Origin: Fasciolopsis buskii | Lineage: Eukaryota; Platyhelminthes; Trematoda; Plagiorchiida; Fasciolidae | Length of the DNA stretch: 64,000 nucleotides | NCBI GenBank assembly: GCA_008360955.1 | Contig: LUCM01008320.1 | Span: 124,001-188,000, forward strand | Reading direction: 5' to 3' | In this document: positions 1-13,800 of the stretch, piece after piece | Layout: every line of letters starts with the position of its first letter | Numbering within the stretch: the stretch's first letter is position 1 | The notes under the pieces: model-generated | The model's database searches: none | Seen by the model: only the letters and a program-made list of their open reading frames with translations | Told to the model about the DNA's origin: nothing | Translations under genes and position numbers: made by a program

Positions 1-177
1 GTTTCGCGTCTACCCACTCGACATGCTACTCCAACGGTACAGTGCGATTTCCGTGGCCTGGAATTGATGGCTGATACGGCACGCTTTTTGTGTCATCTTT
101 TCAATCTGATGGATCGAGGTTATGTGATGCAACGTGTTCGAGATCTGATGATCTTTTTGGAAATTTTGCCCCGTACA
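1..177 (+). CDS. DOCK exon 1 of window (left-truncated)
   Basis: The frame is open from base 1 and encodes about 59 residues ending in PRT before a strong GTGAGT donor, phase 0. The motif FNLMDRGYV matches the conserved FMDRGFVF helix in the central region of DOCK-D proteins. The open frame continues past the donor to 423, but that tail is intron and antisense RTE sequence. A weaker donor five bases earlier (GTACAG) would give phase 1; GTGAGT is preferred because it fits exon 2. Confidence 0.87.
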
Positions 178-3100
178 GTGAGTGTCGTTGTTCTCGTTCT
201 TGTAGTTGCTTTTGTGTGTTTTTTCCTGAGCTTATTTTCCGTTGTTTTTTGTCAGTTGGTATGGTGTCATTCGATAGTAGCGCCACAGCTTCAATTGCTT
301 CGTCTCTTGAAACGTTCAGGGAATATCTTGACGAGACGTTTGCCGCAGTTAGTTGAATTACTTTACTCTACTCGAATCCTGAATTCGTGTTTCACTCACA
401 CAGCAGACATCAGTCGAAAGTGAGTCCACTGTCCACTGTCAGAGCCAAACACGCCTGTTGGCCAGCCTGCATTAAAGTGTGTACATTGAAGGAACCCAGA
501 TTCCGAGGCTGATGAGGCTTGAAAAAGTGTGAACTAGCAGACTGAAAACCACCTACTACACTACTTGACAATAAACCGTTGCGATCATCGGGCGTGTTAT
601 CGATGGAGATACTATGGGTAGGCAGAAGGGGCAACCAGATTCGGTTGGAGCCAGAAGAGACAGGTTGAATAAAAGAGAGGGAACTCTGAGCAGTAGCATA
701 CTTATCACTACCCACCCCACACGATGCAATGGGCAGCGCGGTCCTGATTATCTTGCGCGATGACCGATACAGTATGGAATTATTTGTAGGCCTGTAATAT
801 ACTGGAGATGATGAGTGCGCATTGCTAAGGGTCCTTGACTAAAACCTTTGTCTCAAACAAGAACCTGTTCAAAACTTAGTGGCTGGTGTCTGAACGGAAG
901 TCCATCAACTTGGATCAATTATTCTTCCACTCATTCCCCCTATTGAGCTGCCGGTTCGAATTAACTCATCCACGAACGTGGAGATTTCGGAGAGCGTTTC
1001 GTCAAACCTCTACTTATTGATCTTTCAGACATGATTAGGCGTTCGGTTTGAGATAAGCCATCCTGTATATCTCGTTGGGTAATGGAGGCGCGCAAGCTGT
1101 CAAACCACTTCAAGGTGCAGTTTCATTGGTGGTACATATCAGTCCGCTGACATTCGGCTCTTAATCACACGTGACTTATTTGAATCTTATGTTAATCCGT
1201 TTCATTTCAAGTTTCGAAGTCATGATTTTTGGTTACCTTTCCCTTCACATGAGGCAGGATATCAACATCTCAACATGTCAAAAATTGGCGTTTCTTCTGC
1301 AACTGTTGAATTCAGTGGTCGATCTTTTTTCATTTTAATTAATTGTTCTACTTTCCCCATTGCTTCGAGCAAAGCGGTCATGCTGCTGTTCAGAGATTTC
1401 TTGCTGGATTAAAACCTCACTACTTTGTGGGTGGTAATTCTGAGTCAAAGACACCGATTGGGGTTCACGAGGGAATATCTCTTCTGCGGTTTGGGCATCC
1501 GCGAGATATCGCTGGCCGAAATATCCCTAGCACTATTTTGCATAGAGAATCTCACTGATTATCCTTTTTCCGATACGAGGCTGCCCTAAAATGCCACGGA
1601 AAATTGGGTCTCGATAGATTTACTTTATAGGTGAACTGGTGAAGAGCTAGAGTTAATTTGGACACATTACTCAAGCCAAACTGTTCACCTCAATTAGCTA
1701 TCCCGTTCTTTCAGAAGAATTGGGTGAAGTAGATAAGTTTTATTTCGACAATTGAATCTCACCGGGTGGTCGTAAATCAGATGAAATGTTCTCGCTTATA
1801 CCGAAGCCTCGATTGGCATCCACCAGTTTAGGACATCTGTGGCCTCACCGTGACATCCGCTCATCGACCGTAGGTCGAATTTGTACAACAATCGTTGACG
1901 AGATAGGGACCACGATAATGCATCATTCGCCATAAAGCAAACTTTAGGGCGTCAGTTTTGATCGCTTCGTGGTGATTAAGCGTTTGGTCCATAAAGTTTC
2001 CCGGACTCTGCGCATCGCATTTTTTGCTAACTCGAACAGAGTAGCAATGTTAAAAATCAACCGTTGGACAGCGAACAACTGTTTTTTAATGATTCATACT
2101 CCATTCTCTTACAAATAATGTTGATAAAATTGTGCGGTTGATTGGCGATCTGCGGAGTTGAATGTCAATGTTTTACGACTGGTTCATTAAAGTGTTTGGT
2201 TTGGTGTGTGGCGGGATGGAGTTGAGTTGAGTGATGTACGCCAGCTTTTTGTTCTTCCCATGGTTGGTATGTTATTGCAGTCGCTTTCCGATTCATTTTC
2301 TTACAAGTATAGAGCTAACCAAACTCGTCAAATGATTTGCTTGTTTCCCAAAAATAGAACTTTTTCCGAGTTTCATTCGAAAGAGTTGCGCTGGAAAAAA
2401 ATGTCTAGGGAGACCTGTTGCATCATCTGTGAATTTAGTATTCTTGATCGTGAAACTTACGTGCATGTTTTCCGTTTAATCGAAGATTTTCATACAAGCA
2501 AAAGACAATTTGGCTGGGCTGACCTCGTCCACGGCTATCTGTTCTTACTAGTACACATATGGTGCATCTTACATTAGATCGTATGGCCAGACGTTTGTCT
2601 GAACCCATTAAGTGGTCTTACTCGACACGGTCCAATATCGGGAAGATATGCACAGTGAAAAATTTTGTTCTAAGTCATCCAACAGATAATGGGTATAGGA
2701 CCGACCCTAATAATTCATTCGACATCATATACCGAACCCCCTTCAGCGGGTGAAAATCAGTCCCATTTCACACCGTCTTTGCCCAAAAAGTTATCGCCAT
2801 TCGTTCGATTATTCCTATTCTGTGTGCAAAAACGGCTAATCCAGTCATTTCTATTGTACTGATCGAAAATGGAAAGAGAAACGATCCGTGTTAATGTTTC
2901 GACGTTCATCACTAAACCGCAACCAGAAATTGCACTGCTCCACTCAACCCGACCTTCTTGAACCATACAACACTAAAACGTCAGCAACCAATTGTAAGTT
3001 GTTGACCTTCAACCCAGCAGACCGACAGTCGGGTATACTATTTCCATCTGTATGCTTTCTAGGAACATGAGTAGAAATTACCAGAATCCGTTGTATGTTC

Positions 3101-6100
3101 TCCTTAGTTTAATTTTTAATGTTACCATTGGAGTATTCGGAAGTAGCTGTGCATTGTTAATTTATCAGAACCGAATATATTTCGTATTATATCGAATGTT
3201 TACAATGGAATCAATTGTAAATCTGACCCATCGTACTGTTTTCGGATTTCAAACAACTTCAAATTGGTATGTTTTGTTGGCTATCACAACGAGACTACAC
3301 CTTGACGTGGTGTGACGGCTTGCGTGCCTCCATGATCCAACGAGCTATACAGGATGGCTTATCTCAAGCCGCAAATCCAATCATGCCTGGAAGGTCTATG
3401 GATAGGGGCCTGACGAAGTAGTCTCCTGGTCCTCGAAATTGGGGGTTGATCTGAGTTAGCGGCTCAGTCGTAAAAACGAGTGGAAGAATAATTGATCCAA
3501 GTAGATGGGCTTCCACTCAGCTATTCCCCGCTGCCTTGTGGTCAGGTTCTTGTCAGAACCAAAGGCTTTGGTTGAGAACCCTAATCGTTCTTCTGCTTAG
3601 CGGCTGGACTTCCTAGCAGTACTCGTCCATTATTCCGCATGAGTTACACGCCTACAAATAATTCCATACTGTATCGGTCATCGCGCAGGGTAATCAGGAC
3701 CGCGCTGCCCATTGCATCGTGCGCATTTGGGGTGGGTAGTGATAAGTATGCTACTGCTCAGAGTTCCCTCTCTTTTATTCAACCTGTCTCTTCTGGCTCC
3801 AACCGAATCTGGTTGCCCCTTCTGCCTACCCATAGTATCTCCATCGATAACACGCCCGATGATCGCAACGGTTTATTGTCAAGTAGTGTAGTAGGTGGTT
3901 TTCAGTCTGCTAGTTCACACTTTTTCAAGCCTCATCAGCCTCGGAATCTGGGTTCCTTCAATGTACACACTTTAATGCAGGCTGGCCAACAGGCGTGTTT
4001 GGCTCTGACAGTGGACAGTGGACTCACTTTCGACTGATGTCTGCTGTGTGAGTGAAACACGAATTCAGGATTCGAGTAGAGTAAAGTAATTCAACTAACT
4101 GCGGCAAATGTCTCGTCAAGATATTCCCTGCACAATTCGGGAGACGAAGCAGCTCAAGCTGTGGGTCAACGTGGTGTAGGAATAGTGTTGAGTGAGAAGG
4201 CTGAAGCAGCCCTTTTAGATTGGATCCCAGTCAACAGTCGCTTGTGTGCCATGAGATTGGAGGGATCAGTTGGCTTCCGAAAGGATAGTCTTGTTAATCG
4301 GAATCTATTAATCATTTTGGCATACTCCCTAACAGACTGCAGATTGGCATGAAGAAAGACGAGTTTTACGATGACCTCGTCACTCTTGTTCGGAAGAGCA
4401 AACGCTCTGACATTGTAGTTGTAGCAGGTGACTTTAATGCACAAGTTGGCAAACTGAGTGCATTGGAGTCCTGTTTAGGTTGGTGGTGCGTCTTGCCTGC
4501 TCAGCGAACAGATAATGGGGAAGGACTTCTCCATTTTTGTGCAGATAATCGTTTATTCCTATCTAGTACGAATTTCGGACACAATTCGCGTCGCACAGGT
4601 AGCAAGTCAGATCGACCATATTGCAGTAAGCTACCGTTGGCGTGGTTCTGCACAGAACTGTGGATCATACTGGACCACGTACTTCGAATCGGACCATGCG
4701 TTGGTTTTAATGCGATTTTTGCTGCAGCTGAATGGTCATCGACACAGGCCACAAACCCGATTGGCTGTTGGCAACAGCTACGAACAGAAACTGTCCGAGA
4801 AACTAAGAACTGCGACCAGTAGCAATGTAGACGGTCAGTAGGATCAGATGAAGCAGGCGATGCATTTGGCACCGAATTTCGCCTGTGGCCCTAGATCTAG
4901 CGTTCATCAAAAACACTGGATCTCTCAAGCGTTGCTAATTCTAATGGAGCAAAAACGCGAGCTGCTTAACTGCAAGGAAATGAATAAGATGCATCGGCAG
5001 TTGCAGCGTCAGTTGACCATGAGCCTTAGGAATGACCGCGAAAGCTGGTGGGTTAAGGTAGCCGAAGAGATGGAAGTGGCGTCCGCTTGAGGTAGCAGTC
5101 AAAGACTGGTTAAGCTTATACGCGACAGCGGTGGGCGAAACCGGCGAACTTTGGTTAGTGAAGTCGTGAGCGATAGGAATTGAGAGCTAATTCATTGTAG
5201 ACAGGAAAGACTGGGCCGTTGGGCAGAACATTTCAAGGATCAGTTTAACTGACCATACGCTATCGTATCTAGTCCGACGTCTGGAGCTGTGAATCCTTGG
5301 GAGGTGTCACTTGATTTCCCGACGGAAGTGGAAGTGGAGTCGAATATTCGAGTTCTGAAAGGGGGGAAAACAGTCAGTCCCCCTTACTGATATTTGGAAC
5401 AAAAAGCGTATATCATTATCACAGGGCGGTTTACCGACTGTACCTTTGTTTAAGAGGGCACACGGAGTGACCATAGCAATCATCGTGGGATTAGTTTAAT
5501 TCCGATAGTTACTAAGGTGTTAGCTTCGATAATGCTGCGCCGTTTGACACCGATTCGCGAGAGTGATATCTGCGAACAGCAGTCCGGACTTCGTCCAAGT
5601 CGAGGTTGCACCGACCAAATATTCACTCTTCGACAGATACTCGAAACGCGCCACACGCACTGACCACCCTACGATCTTACTCTTTCTCGACTTGAAAGGC
5701 GCGTTCGACTCAACGCGAGGGTTTGCCAGCGAAGTACGTAAACCTGTTGCGAGCATTGTACTTGCATATCTATGTTCGAGTGAGGGTATACGGTGAACCA
5801 TCAAGTTCATTCGAAACGACTAGTGGCGTTGGTCAATGGTTTCCCATATCTCCATTCTTGTTCAACTTCGTCATGGACGAGGTGATGGAAGATGCTTTAG
5901 GAGGTCTCCGGGATGTGGGAGTCGAACTGAGAAATGGAGGAAAGCTATTTGACCTAGATTACGCAGACGACGTTGTGTGCCTGTTCGAGTCTGCGGACCG
6001 TACACAACAGGCACCAGATAGACTGTCGAGATCGGTTGCTCGGTTTGGCATGTGCTTTGCACCTTCAAAGTGCAAAGAGCTGTTGCGGGACTGGACGACA

Positions 6101-7827
6101 GTAGTGCTGAACTTGGTGCTGAGCGAAAATGAACTAACGCTTGTGGACCGTTTCACCTACCTTGGTAGCTGCGTGTCGAGCGATGGTAGCTCGGGAGTTT
6201 AGGTTAATCGGCGTTTATCGAGGGCTCGGGCAGCTTACGCTGGACTGAAGCACTTGTGGCGTCGGCCTGATATTTCACTGAAGTTGAAAGGTAGGTCGTG
6301 TGTACTATGCCGCAGTGCGTTTAGTTCTGTTGTACGGTTGCAGGAAGTGGGGTATGCGTGTGGGCGATGTTCGTCGGTTGGAGTTTTTCGACAACCGATG
6401 TTTACGTAGTATGGCTAGGATTAGATGGAGTGACCGGGTGAGTAATATTGAGGTTAGGAATCTGGTATTGGGTGCCGGTTCTGAGAATAGCTTGTTTCAG
6501 CGTATGAAACTTAGTGGACTACGCTAGTTGGGTCACGTGTTGCGTATGACGAACACTCGTCTACCATACCCTGTGGTGACCTATTTTGTGTTCCTCGTAG
6601 GGAATGGAAGAAGCCATGTGGAGGCCAACAGATGACGTGGCAACGTGGGATGAGAGACTGCACAGCGAAGTTAGGTAAAGTAGGTGTTTCACGCCTTCGT
6701 GGTTGTGGTCCGAAAGACTTGTCGACTTGCTGGCTGTAGACACTGAAGCATATGGCAGTGAACCGTGAACAGTGGCGATCGTGTTGTCATTTTCTATCGA
6801 ATCAGACAGATTGAAAACGCGTGCGTTTGCACAGTTCGACTGTGTTCCGTGTGATGGGTGCAGCAGTATCTTATCTTTTCCCGCCTGTGTAGATCCACTC
6901 CCTGTTCCCGTTGGATATTCACTCTTTTTATATAAACGTGTAACTCTGGGGAAAGGCAGCGGTCAGCGAGGCTTGCCTTGCTGTTTAAAGCTGGACTGTG
7001 ATGTTTGTCATGATTTGTCTTGTTTTCTATTTCATTCGATGTTTAATTTGGACTTTGGTACTCTCCGACCAATTTCCCTTAGCGAGGATTTGATATGTAA
7101 ATTCTTTCAGTGTTCGCATGATTTTATTTTCGTATATAGTTTGCTCAAGTTTCTTTGATCCCAAACGAACAGTTGGCATCATGTCCAACATTATATAAAC
7201 TGATAGGATTTTTTCGTATCTCCATAGTCCATCTGCTTGGTTTATTAGCACTGTGGAATCGTTCGATTTTAATGCACACTTTCCACTCAAGTACGGAGTA
7301 AATAAGGATCACTCAATTTAACGGAATTCTCTCGGACTTTTGGTAAACATGAGGCGCCTTTTTCTCTCCGTTTTTTAAGCCCGTGAACGAAACTGACCGA
7401 CTGAACGAGTTGCGTTTTCAATTGATCAATGTCCTGTCACAACACGAATTCTTTATCCAATTGAATTTGCCATCTTTGGGTGTATTCCAAGGCGGAAGTA
7501 AGTCTGTCGTTCAACCCGCATAACCACACACACACACACGCACAAGATCAGCTGCATTTTTGAGATTCCACTTGTCGAATGTAGCTGACAGTGCTCGGTC
7601 CATTCTTTAAACTTACTGAGCTTTGGTCCTGGTTGTTTTGAAGTTTTCGGTCGTTTTTTTGCTGACAGATCCGTTTTCAAACGATCAGATCGTTTCTTTT
7701 TCCCCCTAGTGGACAAATCTTCATTTTGGTTGCCCGAAATTCAACATCACATCTATATTGCTATCCGACTAATTTCCAAATTGCTGAACACCGAACCCAC
7801 TGGTGTGTAAATAAATTGGGGTCAGGG

Positions 7828-7861
<34 letters not shown>

Positions 7862-10800
7862 CATGTTCTATTTGTATGTTGGTTTATTTGGTTTGGATAA
7901 TTGGTACCTAATCGGTTCGCGTGTTATCCCCCGTTGTTCTTGCTCTTCCGCTCCGTCCCATCCTAGTGGATGAGGAACGCGAGCGGGAACAAATGAAAAT
8001 GAAGGAGACAGAAGAGGCTCGCACCGATTTGTACGATCTCGCCAGTGAGTTTGTTTAATTGAACCTAATCTGATTTGGTTATGGTCTGTTCGGTGACCCG
8101 AAGCTGTCGAATCGTTCTTGTGCATCATCCCGTCTTCCGTGAAGTGATGCATGTTCTAAGATCGTGGTCTAGCACAAGTCTGCGTACATACCTACTCACC
8201 TGTGTCATTTTGTGTAACACTGTTATAACACACAGACACACACACACACACACACACAACACCTGCCAACTTACTTACCGACCACAGTGGTTGCCAGTAG
8301 CTTTTGAATAGCTGTTACTATTACTACCATTGTATGCATAGTTCCATTGTATTTCTCACACCTTTCACATATTATTTCAATCACACAGAGAGTGTCTAAC
8401 CCATACGTATCGTTGTTTTCTTTTGTGACATCGCCACTTAACAGAAAACAAAATCCACACACACTCATTCAGTGTTTTGTGTCATTCTCATGCATTTGCA
8501 TTTATGTTTCCTGTGGCGTGGTGTTCTACCTTTCGACTGGTGAGACAGCATGACAGTCGCTTTTTTGTGGTCCCAGTGTTCATTGATTCGTTCTCAAACG
8601 GCACTTAACATCCGCGCACATATTGTCTTTTCCATCCATGGTCGGTTTGCCTACCTCCGTGGACTACCTTATCCCTCCCCCTCTCACCCCTTGTCACCAC
8701 GTGATCGTGTAATCAGGTCGAAGTCCGTACGAGTTATACCTAACTGAACAATTCCGACAGGAACATTTTCTCGTTGGGTCACTGTTGGCCTCAATCTCTT
8801 GCCTATTGGCCGGTTGTGTAAACACCGGAAGTTGGGCCACGGGACAATCAGCTAGCCATTTGCATCGACAACCGATCGTTTTGTTGCGCAATTTGTTAGC
8901 GAAACACGCACTGGATCCACGTTATGCCACATCCAGACCATGCCAAGCCCGAATCTCAGCGCTGTATCTACCATTAATACGATTGGTTCTGGAAAACCCG
9001 AATGTTATTGGCTCTCCTGGTAAGTTCTGTTCGCGTCTCTCCTCTGTTCCGCCCGGGCCAGTAGAATCATATTTGCATATTGGCTAATCGATTCCGAATC
9101 ACTTGACTATCTGGTTGTTAAATTCGATTATCTGGATGTGAATTAGAATGAAGTAGAAGATGGTGATTTTTGTCACACTAGAAGATCATTTTATGGGCAG
9201 GCATATGGTTTCTTCTACCGTGTTCGTCCCAATCCACGCCAAAACGATAATCATTTAAGCAAGCCATAAATTTCTTGTTACCACACTGCTGCTACGCGGA
9301 TCGTTACGGCGCCTGATACGTTAAGGCCACGCACGGCTGTGCACTGCTTAAGATTTCATGGTTATGTATGTGTATATTGGATGTAAATGCATATATATAT
9401 ATATATATATATATTGAAATATAATGCCCTGAGCACGAGAACTGATTGCCCGCTTTTAGAGTGAATTTTGGCCAACACTCAATAACGTGCATTTCGGTTG
9501 GACGGTTCGGTACATGTCGGTAGAAGTCGACCAAAGCATCGTTTCTCTTCGTCGTATCTGTGTATGCTGTCACCAAATGCAGATCTGCTGAAGGAGATGA
9601 GTTTTGCGATGGCACACCCCGACTGCTCTGAAATGTGCGATTAACGGACGTTGGGATTCTTGCTGATGATCTTAACGCCCGTGGAAGGCAGAGCGTCACT
9701 CCGGAGGCTCATTTTCTGTTTACCGCGAACGAATAAATCTGAGGGTGATTTTGCACACAACGGAATTTGAGGGAATCGATTTCATAAATAATTCGTCGAC
9801 GAAAGAATGTATGTATGTTTGTAATCCCAATACTGTCAGGCTTTCCGGGCCAAAGCAAGTGGTTTTCTAAGGGTCCACTATCAGGACTTTCGGACATTCT
9901 AATCTTCAACCGCAAGCCAGCGCTGTGGTGCGCCGGATCCGTAATCCTCTTAGGATTTGTGACTGATTGCACAGTTCGTGCGCTCTTCGGATGGAGCTCG
10001 ACTTCCCAAGCGTCCAGTACATTCGTTCGCCACATATGCCGGCAAACATACGGTCGTATGCTCTGTAAGTCGCCCATGAGTGGCTTGTAATCAGAATTTA
10101 GCCATCTCTCCTCTATTGACTAACAAAGATCAGTAAATTGAGTGGAGAAGGCTAGATATTCGTCTTTAGTAAGAGCACCTCTGCCACGAGAAGGTGGTGC
10201 GTAGGCCTTCCTCAAGAGGACCTGTATGGGAAGTACAGTCGTCTGGGAGCTTTTCGAGAGACATTCGGGACGATTGGTTTACTTGAACCCCGAAGCTCTC
10301 TTACCTCCGACTATACTCCGAGGCGTTTTGAGAATAGCGGCGTTGATATTTGCTCAAATTATATATTGTGTGATTTGGGATATGCGGGTGATTTTTTGCT
10401 TCCTAATGAAAACCCAGGGTTAGCTACAAACTTGGACAACAATTCATGTTTGGGATACGTTTCGCCCCTCCAAAGTATAAAATGCTATGGCTGAATTATC
10501 TCGAAAACGAACCTTGTTCTTACAGTGGAAGAATTAGGTGAGTTAGCTACTTTGTAGTGGCATTTCCGTTGGTGATTGGTATATCGGATGGGTTGTCTTC
10601 GCGTTTATTGGACAGACTTTTGATTTTCGGACACTGTTCTCTTTGTACATGTGGTCCAATATAATGGGAGTAGTAACTTGGCTTTTAGGCATAGGCTATC
10701 AGGGTGCAATATTCAATTTGGGTCGAGATAGATTGAACTAATGAGGGTTATGTTTTGTGCATGCTCGCACCTCACCTGCCTCTCGACCAGTACTTTCCGG

Positions 10801-13800
10801 TAGCACTGGTTCCGGCCTTTCTTCTGGCGTGTCCCAAGAAGTTGAAAGGGAAGTCAAATTTGACAGTTTATTGGAGGGAGCGTAAACGTTGCTGCACTGT
10901 ACATTTCGAATGTCCACCGAAACACGTGGATGGCCTGCTGCGATCATAGTGGTGGAGAAAGTTGTCCGTTCTGATTGGCAACTTCTTGTGCGCTCCCTCC
11001 ATTTCTAGCTGATAGTGATGTGATCGATCTGGATGCATTGCTGACTCTAACAGGTCGGACACCAGGTAGCGCACCGGCGATTCGAACATCTGAAGTTCCC
11101 GTTGAAGAAATAGGAAATAACCTGGGCCAACAGTTCCTTTCGTTTTCAGAGCGACAGGAGTGGAGACCAACGGGCTTTTCGATTGCTTCTCGTTCGAGCA
11201 CAGTCAACTTACACTGTCATTAATAACTGCTAGGATCACGATGTCACCCTGTTTTACTTTATGTAGGCGGTTGTACAACGTTGGGCAAGAAATATCCCGG
11301 ATTACATGTGGGCTGCAGTCTTAAGGAGTATAAGCTGAGTCTCACTGCACCCAGTCGGTTGTTTACAGGGATCCTGCAAGTAGCGCAGACTGGGCTGTTT
11401 CACTGAGAGCCGCGCATACACCGTAAGGACCAGAAGCTGGTAGTTTGGGATCCCGATATAAGCATAAGTTAAACCTTACCGACGAATAGGACGAGGTTAT
11501 CAATCGGACGACAGCTGGCATTTTGGGAGCTGCTCTCCTGAATGCAACGCGCACCGATGGTTAATATCTCCAGTTAACCAGCTAAACACACCTATTGTCC
11601 CCGCACGCATAACCGTTCGCATAACAGGTGTGACCAGTCATAAGTCAAACAAGGGAGAATAAGAACACCATCAGATGACGAAATCGTATTCGGTGAGCCT
11701 TGTAAGGTGGATGAGGTATGACGCGAAGCAATAGGGACGGGACTTTTTGCGGAGGAGCTACCCTTATTGCGGTCGGCTGTAGATTCTAAAAAATGTGAAA
11801 TGTATTTGGGCCGGATGAAGTATAAGATTAGGATAGCCAGCTTGTGTGTACAGTGTGAGTGGGTCATCGAATATGTCCTTACCACACAAAATGGTCGTTC
11901 TGGGGTTTTCGTAGTTGCGCTCTGGTACTGCTCGATCTCCTGGTCTCTTTGTTTGTGGATTCACGTTTAATCTTTGTGCAGCTATGTGCCTCCTAGAAGG
12001 CGCTATTTTTGAGATGAGCCATTGACCAGTCGGACTATTCATTCGCATTTTCTGGTAAACCCTGTCGAATCATGAGCATATCACAAGGAGTTATGGGCCT
12101 TATTTTGTTGGCTGTTCACATTCACCTCGTCGCAGTACTTTTTTGCTATTTTTATAAGTTAATCACTTGTCAAGCGAAAATCCATCTTGTCCGCGGCTGC
12201 TTATTTAGTGGCCCTTTGTTACTCACCGGTAATCGCATACATGAAGACTGTCCTGTTGTTCGGGGAGCGCCGGTTGATTTACAGCTTTGTCTTCCTCTGC
12301 TTCTCATTGTGCCGGAACGAAGGTTATCCTTTCACGTATGGCTATCTTGATTCTCCACCCCTTTACTTTCCGGAGCGAACTTTATATCCGTCCGTTCATA
12401 TCATTTGATAATACACAGACTACCATTCTGTCTTGTTTTATGCATAATTTATCTTGTATCATTCGTTTTCCCGACAATCGTCCAGTGTTTTTTGATCGTT
12501 GGTTATCGACTTTTTTGTTGAACGACAAGTAGCATATCGTGGGACTGACTATGCGATAAGGTTGCAGTCCAGTGACGCAGACCAAAAATCATTCTTATCA
12601 TGCAAAACTTCATGTCCGGTTTTTTCGTTTTGCCCTGCAACAGACTAATTATCAGGAAAATGTCCTCAGAGTTCGGACCATGCCATTTATGGATAATTCA
12701 GTTTCCTTGATAGAATGACGAAATCGTGTCATTTTTGGGGAAGGCTATTGGTCGTGGTCGTACTTATGTGTGGGCCTGGATCCGAATGAAATACTCCGGT
12801 AGTACTTGGCCATCACAGGGGAGAACTGCAGTTCGTAAAAATGAAAATGATGTTCATCAAAAATGTTGTATCATACAACCGACTGTTGTACTTTTCATCA
12901 TTTACATTGGTTTCGAGCAAGTGATCAATCGGTGAACGAATTTCTCGGTGTCGTTTCGCATCCTTGTCCAAAAGGAGAAAACGAAAGAGACTGTTTGATC
13001 ACGAATGACGACATGGTTTTTTTTTCAATCTTCCAACCCATTCGTATTTTTCCGGTCATCTTTGTCCCTCCTGGCTGGATAGAAATCAAACTATACTTAT
13101 CATTCTCTGTTTTCTTCTTTCCGTTCATATAAATATCCACGAATCCCACCCCATTCGAAACAGGTGGTGCACTTCAGGCCGCCGTTATTGCTGCCGCCGC
13201 CCGTGGAGAATTTGGCGAAAGTGCCAATATTTCAGGCGATCTACGAAGACGTAAACGAGCTACTGCCACATCGGCAGCTGCAAACACTACCGGGGTCTCG
13301 GTCTCTCGACCGCGAAGTTTCGTCAGTGAGGTATCTTTGGAAACACTAGCTGCCAATGCAAGCCATCATTCTGGCCCACAATCTGATTCAGCCGGATCTA
13401 TGTCCCTTTCCAACGGAAGTACCGAGGGCGCTAATGTCTCGGGCCATGGTGGCAACTCCAGCGCCGAAGGCAGTTATACAACGGGAGGTTCATCTTCTCT
13501 GGGTGGTGGTTCATCACAAACCAGTTCCAGTACCAATTCATCATCGGCTTACCTAACCGAGGATGGAAAAGTGGAGAAACACATTTTGGACCAAATTGCT
13601 GGTTTAAATGCTGGTGAGTAGTAGTCCTTAGTGCTCATTACGTTTTCCACTTCGTCCTAATTGGATCTTCAATTTAACTAAACATCTTTGTTCCTTTGCT
13701 GATGTTTTCGATGCTTCATAATAGTTGAACTTGACGAGTAGATCGCGTAAATCCTATCTAAAGGTCAAGCTCAATAACTGCATACGTTGAAAACGATTAA

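Larger units (their letters stand above)
178..7379 (+). other. DOCK intron 1
   Basis: This 7.2-kb intron holds three RTE-type LINE pieces: 265-1130 on the minus strand, about 1655-1905 on the plus strand and about 3290-7005 on the plus strand. Between roughly 1906 and 3289 and from 7006 to 7379 I recognise nothing. The open frames at 2206-2577 and 3052-3315 show no homology I know and no splice fit with the gene. Confidence 0.8.

Noticed and set aside
259..300. Acceptor TTTGTCAG followed by an open frame as a second DOCK exon
   Set aside because: The frame is largely antisense to the RTE endonuclease copy, and the required family motif is found at 7380-7497.
64..423. 119-codon plus-strand frame as a small membrane protein
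   Set aside because: Its first third is DOCK exon 1; the rest is intron and antisense RTE sequence read past a strong GTGAGT donor.
7085..7158. Candidate DOCK exon encoding CSHDFIFVYSL
   Set aside because: It loosely resembles the HEHYIPLNL motif, but the true counterpart with correct phase and splice sites is at 7380-7497, and this frame ends in a stop.
10182..10245. Third copy of the short hairpin element
   Set aside because: It has a similar hairpin and a CCTCAAG end, but primary sequence similarity is too weak to call without alignment.
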